A stretch of 64,000 nt of DNA from Synchiropus splendidus (Eukaryota > Chordata > Actinopteri > Syngnathiformes > Callionymidae). The stretch's first letter is position 1; each line of letters starts with the position of its first letter. The stretch spans positions 20,346,001-20,410,000 of the forward strand of contig NC_071347.1 in the NCBI RefSeq assembly GCF_027744825.2, in the 5' to 3' direction. The notes beneath the pieces were generated by a model. That model was not told where the DNA came from. It did no database searches and saw only the letters and a list, made by a program, of their open reading frames with translations. The translations under genes were made by a program, and so were the position numbers. Positions 35,401-44,700 of this stretch are shown here, piece by piece.

Positions 35401-36745
35401 ATTGCAGGAGCAAACAAGGTTTCTTCTACTGTCAGGCTGGAGGCGCTGTGCTGTGCTCACAAGATCTAATCTCAACTCATCTGCTGTAGGGGATATCTGG
35501 AATCATCATCAGTGGCATATCATTCTGACCGAACAGCTGTCGACGTGATGATCTATCTCGACGGGACAACCATCAAATCCAGTTCAAAACATCCACCTGT
35601 TACACAGACTGAGAAGAGGCTGTCACAGCGTATGAAACCCCTGAGATCAGTGATGGCACAGGGCCACTCTTTTGTTTTGGACGAGAGTGAAGTCAGCGTC
35701 GCATCATGACTCAGTGTCTTTTAACAGCTGCTGTTGTGACTTCTTTAAATTCGACCACCTGTTCGCTATATTTGGAAATGATTCCTTGCCAGGCTGTTGG
35801 CTTGTGAAACATCCTCTTAGCAACGAAAAACTTCAATATTGACATTTGGAACTACACTGTGAAAGAGATGAGTCGTTGATACCAAAAGTATCAGGACGTC
35901 AATACAAAGATTCAGCCTTCCCTCTCAGTGTCATCAGATTTAACAGGTCAAAATAGTCGTGATAATTATGTTGCACAACAACATAACACACCTTACACAC
36001 CTTAGCTCTGGTATGTTTCAGAAATTTCCTTCGTTTGATACCATTTTTCGGAAAACAGTTCAGTTCCAGATTTATTTTTGAGGAAAAACAGACTATTTTG
36101 CACTAAGAAATGAACGTGTGGGTCGAAGGGACTGGTGCTTCAGTATTTAATTCCACTACTTGGGGCCATTAAACAGATGCCACCTGGACAGGTGACCTCG
36201 TGAGTATCTGGACCCAGCCCACCGTTCAACCCCAAACCTTCCGCCTTGACTGAACCTTGTTATGGCAGCAAACACAACCGACCCCAGGTGACTCCAAGAC
36301 GCTACCTACTGAAGTGAAGGAGGATGAGATGAATCTACGCCCCAGTTCTCAGCTACAAGGTGCATAGAAAGCACTCGTCCTAAAAGTAGGAGCGCAGTTA
36401 AACACCTTCTCATATCAACATGAGAACTGGATAAACCGGCCAGAAGGCGTCGCCCGTCCATTCACAGCGACCCCTCCAACAGCCCGCTCGGCCACGCACA
36501 CGGTCGCTGTCGGTGTGAATGATGTTGGATTATTTGGCTGGTAAAGAGATTAAATAGGTGGAACGTTAAGCTCCAGAGTGGCACAGCAGCCGGAGGCTAA
36601 CTGCTAACCGCTAGCTTCCCACCGCCGTCTAACCGTCTGTGAACGTCACCGTGCATCAGGAAAGACGCGGACCGGCTGCGGCTGCGAGCTGAGCCCGTGG
36701 AAAGAAAGAAAAGCCGCTACCTTGGATCCCAGTTTGATGTGACAT
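32315..36745 (-). CDS. TWF1: TWF1, twinfilin-1 (complete, 9 coding exons, 350 aa)
   Basis: Cytoplasmic actin-binding protein with two ADF-homology domains. It sequesters ADP-actin monomers, acts at filament barbed ends and binds capping protein through its C-terminal tail. Exons (minus strand): 36721-36745, 34868-34948, 34618-34796, 33925-34020, 33749-33853, 33072-33197, 32844-32994, 32560-32681, 32315-32482; all phases join, giving 350 residues, the same as human TWF1. It begins [12 protein letters not shown] 1 is about 1-139 ([42 protein letters not shown]). ADF-H 2 is about 175-313 ([40 protein letters not shown]). The tail 314-350 is basic ([24 protein letters not shown]) and then acidic (EGEEDD). 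The [11 protein letters not shown] segment and the length favour TWF1 over TWF2; synteny agrees. Confidence 0.97.
32560..32681 (-). CDS. TWF1: TWF1 exon 8 (residues 255-295, ADF-H 2)
   Basis: Acceptor CTCCGCAG|TCTTCA, donor AAAAG|GTAACC. Encodes [20 protein letters not shown] and the helix ending IEIEKK. Confidence 0.95.
32844..32994 (-). CDS. TWF1: TWF1 exon 7 (residues 205-255, ADF-H 2)
   Basis: Acceptor CCCTGCAG|GAGGTG, donor ACGG|GTGAGC. Encodes [13 protein letters not shown] and [19 protein letters not shown]. Confidence 0.96.
33072..33197 (-). CDS. TWF1: TWF1 exon 6 (residues 163-204, ADF-H 2)
   Basis: Acceptor CCTTCAG|GTGCAG, donor GCTG|GTGAGTG. Encodes [14 protein letters not shown] and INYVQL. 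Confidence 0.95.
33749..33853 (-). CDS. TWF1: TWF1 exon 5 (residues 128-162, inter-domain linker)
   Basis: Acceptor CTCCCAG|GACGAG, donor TGAG|GTGCAC. Encodes [15 protein letters not shown], the charged helix linking the two ADF-H domains. Confidence 0.94.
33925..34020 (-). CDS. TWF1: TWF1 exon 4 (residues 96-127)
   Basis: Acceptor TCTCGCAG|GTGAGA, donor CAAG|GTGGGTG. Exactly 32 codons, [20 protein letters not shown] and [11 protein letters not shown]. Confidence 0.96.
34255..34440. repeat. Decayed L2/SINE-like fish repeat in TWF1 intron 3
   Basis: Contains degraded versions of strings common to teleost L2-related repeats (AAACTAACTCCACACT; GCAGCGCTAACCACT). Too diverged to classify. Confidence 0.4.
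34618..34796 (-). CDS. TWF1: TWF1 exon 3 (residues 36-95, ADF-H 1)
   Basis: Acceptor GCTCCAG|AGCAG, donor CGCC|GTAAGAG. Encodes [20 protein letters not shown] and [15 protein letters not shown]. Confidence 0.96.
34868..34948 (-). CDS. TWF1: TWF1 exon 2 (residues 9-36, ADF-H 1)
   Basis: Acceptor TTTCACAG|CGGGC, donor GATG|GTGAGTG. Encodes [20 protein letters not shown]. Confidence 0.95.
34949..36720 (-). other. TWF1 intron 1
   Basis: 1.8 kb without a recognised exon. The segment at about 35180-35710 has a 119-codon frame but no family match and no splice logic. A GC-rich rise starts near 36450, towards exon 1. Confidence 0.6.
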
Positions 36746-36860
36746 GGCGCCTCCCGTCGATAAAGAGCTGATGCAGCTGGTCAGTCGAAGCCAGAGAAGC
36801 AGGAAGCGACCGAGCCGACGCGACACGCCCCGAGCGTGACGTCACCAACAGACGGGTCAC
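36440..36860 (-). promoter_or_regulatory. TWF1: CpG-rich region at TWF1 exon 1
   Basis: CpG-dense sequence flanks the 25-nt first coding exon, consistent with a housekeeping-type promoter. No TATA box is evident. AT-rich DNA begins just upstream at about 36880. Confidence 0.5.
36721..36745 (-). CDS. TWF1: TWF1 exon 1 (residues 1-9)
   Basis: 25 nt encoding MSHQTGIQ plus one base. Donor CAAG|GTAGCG. It is separated from exon 2 by a 1.8-kb intron. Confidence 0.92.
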
Positions 36861-37140
36861 ATGACAGGGACGCGTTTGATTTTAAATGTGACCTTATTTA
36901 GGCGTGATATCTATTCAGAAATACATTACACCAGTAAACAGTGTTTTTAATGTTAATGTGTCAACATTTATGATGCAAGTGTAACGATTGTTGACCATTA
37001 ACGACACCATTTAACGTCACAAAAATATGAAATATACTTAACTATGAAATAATAAATAAATACAATTGGGGAAACTTTAAACGGAAACATCAGCATATTC
37101 AGACGATTTTCATAAAGCAGTGAACAGCCTTGTTGTTATT

Positions 37141-37243
37141 TTATTTTATTTATTTTTTGTCAGCACTTTATTCCAAAACACTTTCCTAGTTGGTGGGCTC
37201 CCCACTGACCATGGCAATAAATTTGATTCTGATTCTGATTCAA
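37141..37243 (+). repeat. Probable non-LTR/SINE 3' tail with (GATTCT)n
   Basis: GCAATAAATTTGATTCTG is followed by further GATTCT units (37224-37242). An AATAAA followed by this hexamer repeat is a common 3' end of fish non-LTR retroelements. The body of the element is not recognisable. Confidence 0.45.
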
Positions 37244-37889
37244 CGACATTTCCCAAAGAAAGCTGAAAATAATGATTCGGGTGCTTATTATAGTGAACAT
37301 GCAAATATCAAAATACATTTTTAAAGTATTTTCAAAAGAACATTCATTCGGAATCAATAGTAAACAAGTCGCTGGGGTTCTGAGTCAGGTGTTATCTGCT
37401 TTTATTTTGTCTGTAGTCTTCCTGGCTGTGAATTTGTTTCACCACACACTTTCTCAGCCGCGTGTGCGTGTTTTCGCCACCATCTTTTTTTAACTGTTTA
37501 TTTTTCAATTTTGCTCACATATTTATACACAAACAATGCAATGCAATACAAAAAAAACAAAAGCTGAAAGAATAGTGAAAATAAAATAAACATACAGTCA
37601 GGTCTAATGATATGTGTTTCAATTCTACCAAGGAGTTTCGCCACCATCTTATTTCTGCTGGTTCTCATTCCTCCGTCTGCACGAGCTTTTGACCACCACG
37701 TCTTGTTCTGTTGTATTTTACTGGACTTTGTGTTTACCACGATAGAGTGTCACGAGCGATGACTTCCGTTCTTGTTTTCAGATTTGTTCCTCGGTGTCTC
37801 TGTTCAAGTTTGCTTCCGGTTCGGTGACGACCTGGGTTCTTCCTGTTTTCTCCTGGTGTTACGTTGTGATTGATTTAACCTGTATTTGT

Positions 37890-37993
37890 TGTCGTGTCTC
37901 CTTGAGGCTGGTTAGATCTTGACAATCTCGGAAACTCTTGCATTGTTTTTCACCTATACAAACACATTGGAATGATTTTGTAGTAAAACAGCA
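37890..37993 (+). repeat. 104-bp direct duplication, copy 1
   Basis: Identical at every base to 39821-39924, in the same orientation. It starts TGTCGTGTCTCCTTGAGG and ends TTTTGTAGTAAAACAGCA. No coding frame, no terminal inverted repeats and no obvious target duplication at either copy. Confidence 0.95.
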
Positions 37994-38068
37994 TTTCTAG
38001 TGAGGCAAGTGAAGGCCACAAAATTGACCTAATATTTTGACATTCAATGTTTAAACAACGACAACAGC

Positions 38069-38099
<31 letters not shown>
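38069..38099. repeat. (AAT)n microsatellite
   Basis: About ten uninterrupted AAT units. Confidence 0.9.
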
Positions 38100-38100
<1 letters not shown>

Positions 38101-38329
38101 ACTTGAATAATAAAGTTATTCAAGTGTCTAAACGTACTTATAGTGAGTCTGCTAATTTCGTGGGAATAAATGTCAGAAAAAATGTTTCTCCTGGCGTCAG
38201 GTTTTCTTACGGATTCATAAATATAGTCATGAACCGAAATCAAATAATTCCTCGGAAAGAGAAAAACGCGTAACATCTGTATTTTATTTTGAAAGGTGAG
38301 AGCGGAAGTCGCCACGCTCAACATTCAGT

Positions 38330-38768
38330 CTTGTCGGACGTCGCTGTTGAGGCAGCATCATTGATGTTATCGGCGCGTGAGGATCCAGTCACCTCGAGCG
38401 TCCTCCCGCGGCAGCAGCGACCCTCCTCCGCCCACGCGCGCGCTCCCTTCCGCCGGCCTTCTGCTGACGAAGCACCGGGACCCCCCTCCGCCGCCCCCCA
38501 CCACACAATGGCAGAGGATCTGAGAGGCGCCTCTGTCACACACCGACAACAGGTCGCGTGGATAATCCCACCGGATCAGTTGGTGTTTGGGGCGACCAGA
38601 GCGCCGCTGTCGGCCTGATGTGGCCGGGGAGCCGAGCGGCAGCGCGGCGGCTCGTCCTGGGTGTCGACTGAGCGGGACTCGGCGCGAGCAGGTGCGTGGA
38701 AGATGCTGCTGCTGCTGCTGATGACGGTGGTTCAGGTTTCGCGTGATCTAATTCCCACGAACGCGCAG
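38330..38768 (+). promoter_or_regulatory. TMEM117: CpG island and probable noncoding first exon of TMEM117
   Basis: The only strong CpG island between TWF1 and the first TMEM117 coding exon, which itself begins with a splice acceptor (CTCCAG at 41396-41401). A donor, CGCAG|GTACGA, ends the GC-rich block at 38768, so a 5' UTR exon here spliced to 41402 is the simplest model. It includes a (CTG)5 run after an ATG at 38703; that frame would end at a TGA directly after the inferred junction. Confidence 0.45.
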
Positions 38769-41401
38769 GTACGATACGACCGTCTCCCTCGCTCCATCGG
38801 TGCACCGACATAAATGATGTAATCGGATTCCGGAGATTATGATTCCCAGATTTCCGTGACATTTGGCGTGGCTCTGACGGCGGGAGACATGAGAGGAGGA
38901 GCAGCAGGAGCCTCAGATTATACTCCACACGTCTATCTGTCTGATCCCACACAGTTCTCATGGCTGGGTGGGACAGATTATATTACACGTTTTGAACAAT
39001 GTAATCCCGCTTCACTTTGTCCACCGGTCTTTTTAATCCGGCGTGTAGTTTAAATCGAATATAAAATGGTCTTGTTCATCAGATGCGAGGTCAAGGGGTC
39101 ACCCGCACCACTAGATGGTCCACAGCCGACTGGTGTATGTGCTCCATGGCTGGGCTCTGAGTCAGAGCTGGGATTCTTCTTCTCTGAGTCTGTCACAAAG
39201 CTCTTTATCGTTAAACAAAAGCACCACTCGATAGAAGCGTATTTCAGTTTGATCCAGTGATGTCAGTTGCTATCCAGCATCTCCCACCGTTCAGGGTCTT
39301 CTGGCTCAGCTCACTTTAAGTGTTACATCTTTCTGCTGCCGTGTAGTCTTTAAGAAAAGTTCCTGCAAGAGTTTGTCAGCCAAACAAGACTGCAGTCATT
39401 GTTATTCATAGATCTGAGTTTCACTTGTGGCGTCTTCTGCCGACTGAGGAACTTGGTGAAACGTGAGGCGCTGCTTCGGCTCTATTCCTGCGCTAGTCTG
39501 GAAGCTTCTCTCCAAGTTATTTTTAGACCTGAGGGACCCGGTTGAGAGGTCCAGTCTCGTAGAGTGGGTCACAGATGACACCAGGGAGCTCTGGGATGTG
39601 GAGTGGAAACAGACAGAGTGTGTCGGGAAGCAAGTGGACGCTGACGCGCCGCTTGGTTTGAGGAGCCGCTGTGGCCTCAGCTCTCGCCTGGTCCAGGTAC
39701 AGAACCTGAACTGCAGCCTGAGGCAGCTCCGTACTGCTGTTAACCGACCCTGCCATGTTGTCACTGTGTGGCTTAGGAGTCACAGTAGGAGGAGTCAGAG
39801 ATGAGGGACACTGAGGTGAGTGTCGTGTCTCCTTGAGGCTGGTTAGATCTTGACAATCTCGGAAACTCTTGCATTGTTTTTCACCTATACAAACACATTG
39901 GAATGATTTTGTAGTAAAACAGCAGGACTAGAGATGAGGAGAGACAGTGTTGGACCAAGAATGATGGAGATGCAAGGAGAACCTATGAGGTTCATGGATG
40001 AATGAGGACAGGAAGGAGTGACTTGCTCTGGCAGCCCCTGATGGGAAGCGGGATAACAATAATTCTCACGATAAATTTCATTCTATTCCATGTGTTGGAC
40101 ACGACAGTCTCTCTTGAAACTGTTTTATGATTAAACTTACTAGAGGAGTTTGTCTCCAACATCATTATTTGTTTATGTTTCAATATAATAGTGAACTAAG
40201 TGTAGAGATGAGAAACTCAGTGTTTCAGGTCTCTGGTAGAAGCCGCTGGTGTCTGACAGGCTGCTCTGCCAGCTTTATTTAGGGGTTAAATGGAGCCGTC
40301 TGTCTGCTGTATCTCATGTCTCTGAACAGTTGACTTGAACTGTGGAGCAGTCTGGACACATTTCCTAGATGCTACTGAAGAAATATTAGAAATCATGTGA
40401 AGAAATGATCATGGAGTCAGATTCTATTCTCCAGATCATGATACAAACTGTCAGTCCTTTGTCTTGTGTGATGAAAAACCTTTCCACCATTCTCTCTCCT
40501 AAAATGCTTGTTTTCCATGGCCTTATTGAAGATTTCACTCATACTTTGAGGCTTTAGAATTTGTTGATGGTCCCTAACTGATGGCGGCTCGTAGCATTAG
40601 CGCTGCCTGTGAGAGTGTGTCCTCCATCAGTGAACCCTAGTGGGGACGCAGAAAAGGACGCCGCCGCCAATACTGGAGCGGAGCTCCGTCCAACTATTGT
40701 CACCAGCGCAGCAGGAGACCTGCATGTACTGATGTGAACCAAGGCAGACGAGCGTGTCAGAGAACCTATGAGGACCAGTCCATCTAATAAAATAAACAGG
40801 GACCCAGAGACTCAGAGTCGACCAGCGTCATGAGCAAAGGTTCCCTGGATTAAAAATAAGTTTAAAACTACGATGGTGAACCAAAGTCCACCACACTCTC
40901 CACAACTGTCACACGCCGGTGTCGGCTGTCAAACGCTGCGGAGCTGGAGAGCGCGGCAAAGTCACAGTCTCCTCATGTTCACGTGTGCAGGTCCAGTGCA
41001 GCGAGTGAGCTGCGTGTTTATCGAATTTATCGTGAGATGCAGAATTGTCAATTGTCATCGCAGTGTGTGAAAGGTGGGGACGCTACAGACAAATCCCAGG
41101 TCTGCCCCATGGCTTCCTCCCAGATGAAAAGCCCAGAAAATTAATACGAAAAATAGGGGGAAAGAAGCAAAAAAAAAGTCAGGACGAGCAAAAAACATGG
41201 ACTTGAACACCGCCAGTTGTAGCACTGTCTCCTGGACAGGTGACTATCGTGGTGACCGGAGGTGCGACCTGCTTCAGGTGCTGTCAGTAATCTGATGCTG
41301 ATCCAGTCTAATCCCCTTCATACCTCTGCCTCTAATCTCAGCAGGAGTCTCCCTCTAATCTGATTGTGAATCTGATGAATCCGACTGCGCTCTCCCTCCA
41401 G
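38769..41401 (+). other. Probable TMEM117 5' UTR intron
   Basis: No coding exon was recognised. It contains copy 2 of the 104-bp duplication. The open frames at 39402-39804 match nothing I know. Confidence 0.5.
39821..39924 (+). repeat. 104-bp direct duplication, copy 2
   Basis: Identical to 37890-37993, starting 1931 bp further on. The flanks differ at once on both sides (GGTGAG before, GGACTA after). Confidence 0.95.
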
Positions 41402-41425
41402 GTGTGAGGACTAGGACGAGTCAGC

Positions 41426-41705
41426 ATGGGCTTGGCCGCCTGCTTCCGCTACTACTTCCAGCACCCGTGGTCGCGCCTCATCGTGGCCTACCTGGTCACC
41501 TTCTTCAACTTCCTCATCTTCGCCGAGGACCCGGTGTCACACAGCCAGACGGAGGCGCACATGATCGTGGTGGGCAACTGCTTCTCCTTCCTGTTCAACA
41601 AGTACCCAGGTCCCGGCTGGACCACGCTGAAGGTCGTCTGCTGGATTCTGGCCATTTTCTTCGGTCTGCTGGCCGGAAAGTTCATCTTCCACCGACGGCT
41701 CTTCG
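41426..41705 (+). CDS. TMEM117: TMEM117 coding exon 1 (residues 1-94)
   Basis: Preceded by an acceptor at 41400-41401 and 24 nt of 5' UTR. Encodes the first two membrane segments and SHSQTEAHMIVVGNCFSF. Donor TTCG|GTGAGT, phase 1. Confidence 0.95.
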
Positions 41706-44700
41706 GTGAGTGCTGGAGCTCCTTCAGATCTGGTCCTGGTGTTGCATGACAGTATGAGTCTCTGGGCCATGTGTAGTCTGGAGCTCTCGTGTCAGAGTGT
41801 GTGTGGACCAAGTCCTGGTCTGGAACCCCGCCTCTTTATAGCTTGTCCCAGTGTAAGTCCAGATTCTAAGAAGTTGTGGTCCTTCATCTGACCTCAGTCC
41901 TGAGGGTTATCATAGTCCTGGATGTCTCTGGTCTCAATTAGGGTCCTTCCTCCAGTCATCGTCTCAACCGAGTCTTTGACTTGATCAGTCACCTATCTGA
42001 CTCCTCTGTCTCAGTCACTGTCCTTACCTGGTCTCTTGTGTCATCCTGGCTCCTCTTTGACATCTCATGCACATGAATCTGAGCAGGTCCCATGTCGCAG
42101 TCCTGTTCCTAGTCCGCTAAGATAGAGGTCCTTTCCAAAGGTTCGGGGAAGCACTCCAGTCTCCTGGTGTCAGTCCCGGCCAGGCTTTTGGCTAGGAAAA
42201 CATGGAAAAATGGATGCCCGTAACCGTGTGGCCAAGCTACGGTCGAGAATTGGGCGTCCATTTTTCCATGTTTTGCAGACGCCCAGACGCCCTCCTAGCT
42301 AAAAGCCTGATCCCACCCCACGTCAATATTCAGGTCATCACCCAGCAGGAGCGTTCAGGTTCTCTAGAAGATGATTGAAGTCTCGCTGGGGTCGAGATCC
42401 AGTTCCTCCTGGACTCACTGTTCTGGAAGCAGAGAATGAAATAATAATGAGCAAGATCAGACTAGATGAGTCAGAATCCACATGGAGGACACCAACGCTG
42501 ACCTGCTTCATCAAAGCCCAGTTTCTGCCTGTCCGCCATGTTGACAGCGGAGGAACTGGGTCGACCTCGGCTGCGGCGCTCACCCACCGCAGGAGGAGTG
42601 AGCGGCCCCTCGCCACTCCAGGTCATGACGCAAGAGACGACCTGTCACTCCGCATCTCTGTTGGATCAGGATCCGTCCAGAGCTCTCAGCCGAGGAGCAG
42701 ACGGCGCTCGTGTGTCATGCTCGCGTCTCACTCTGGTGATGAAAGGGTCTCATGCTGGAGGAGCAGAAGAATGGTTTAATATGAATGTGCTAGAGCCTGA
42801 CTTTACATTGACGGGTGTAATGTTATGACTCTGCGGACTCATGAGGCGACGACAGGCGAGTCTTAGGCTGTGTCCCATTTCTCCCCCTAACACTGGCACT
42901 TACCACTTGCACTTGGTTCTGAGCGCCCTCCACTATGAAGTGGCCTCAGTGATTGACAACACTTGTCGACGTCACGCGTGAAGAGACGCTCACTTTTAAT
43001 ACATGAGCCACATATGGTGGCAGTAGTGAGTCACTGAATTGACTTGACAGCTGCAAATCTGTGATAGTTACCAAGTATGGAGAAGTTCTTGACTTTGACA
43101 TGACAAACATCTTTGCGCTGATCACATGGTTTCACGTCATTTCACAAGGTTGTGGTTTGTTTACGTGTGTGGTTACTGACCACAAGTGACATCAGTAATC
43201 ACAGTAATGGATCAGTCGTGTTCCTTGAATGGGCCCTGGAGCCATCTGTTCAGGGAAAGGTGGGCCCTGAGATCAGAAAGGTTCAGAACCCCGGCTCTAG
43301 ATCTTCAGCGTCGCCGGGCAGACCCGCTCCAGATGAATGAGTAAGAAGGGAGATTGAAGGGTTACACATTGTTCATGCAGTGATAAGGTGGATGAGAGGG
43401 TTCATATCTGGCAGCAGGTGACCCATACCATGTCAGGTGGCATGCAGGGGTGAAGGACTGCTCCATGGTTCATCTGCAGGAAGACAGACAGACAGCTTGA
43501 ATCGAGCTCAGATGATGACCTGGATTCCTAAATTAGAGAGGCACGTCTCCTCCTCTGCGAGGCTTCTGAGCCCCCAACACCAGACGCAGGGTGCTTGTGA
43601 GTCATGTGACCTTACTGAGCGTGCTCACGGACATTCTGTCACGCGCTGGCCGTCCCGCTCCGGTCCACGAGTCATCAGGGGCTTGGGGAAAGTTTGGAGA
43701 GTGCAGAGAGTCACGAGGAGCTGCTGGTCAGAGTGACGCACCGTCCACCGCTGCTCGTCTTCTCACGTACGTCTTTGCTTCTGAAACACACGCATGGATG
43801 TTCTCAGTCAGAACATCCTGTTCTAGCTGGAGATGAGACTCTGGAGGTGGAGTTCAGGTTCATCCTGGGGTCTTGTTCTCAGGTGAGGGAAGTGTCTTCA
43901 GTCTGAGACTGAAGATCAACATGCAGTATGAGGTTCCTCCGCAGGTGCACCCTCTGATAGAGTGAGAAGCTCAGTCATCCAGGAGAGACTACAAGTAGAA
44001 CAGGTCACAGAGGAGAGACAAGGTCTCTCAGTTGAGCCAGGAACACTTTGGCTTTTCCCCAAAAGAGCAGGATGAGGGTTCCAGGGAGAGGGATGTCAGG
44101 ACCTCTTCACTCCAGCTGCTGCCCCTGCGACCTGACAAATGCAGCGACTATTTAGCTGGTGACTTCTAGTTTTCCATTGAATAACGTACTCTTACAGTAT
44201 CACTGAAACAGCAGCGCTAACTTTTGGCAATGCTAAGACTGAGCTCAGCTAAAACCGCAGTTCTTAGCTTGATATCAAAATTACTTTCCCCAAAACAACA
44301 CTTCAGTGAGGAAAGAATGTTGTGTGAAAGGTACTGTGCTTCCTGCTAGCTTCGCTCCTCTGTGTCAGCTGTAAACACTACAACAGAAAATGCTATTTGA
44401 TCCAAAAGCTTTCTAAAACATGATAGAACTCTGCTAAAGCAACGTTCCGAGCAGACAAAACGTCTCACAGTCACACATTAATCTACTTAAAAGAGAGCGG
44501 CGGGTGCTGCGTCTGTCCCTGGCTGTCCGGACGCGATGCTCCGTTGGTGGAGTGTCACTGGTCATTGTTCCCTGATCCTGACGACTGCTGCCTCCAGGGC
44601 GCCATCTGGATTCTGTCATGTGTTATCACTGCTGCGCTCGTGCAGCAGCGTGAGCCCTGGGGCCGCAGCGCTCGTGTGTTGGGGAGCCTTCGCTGCCGTG

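Noticed and set aside
35189..35548. 119-codon ORF as a transposase fragment
   Set aside because: The start looks vaguely like a hAT terminus, but no transposase motif or inverted end was found.
38703..38768. Signal peptide start of a secreted protein (MLLLLL...)
   Set aside because: The frame has no downstream coding partner and terminates right after the likely splice junction.
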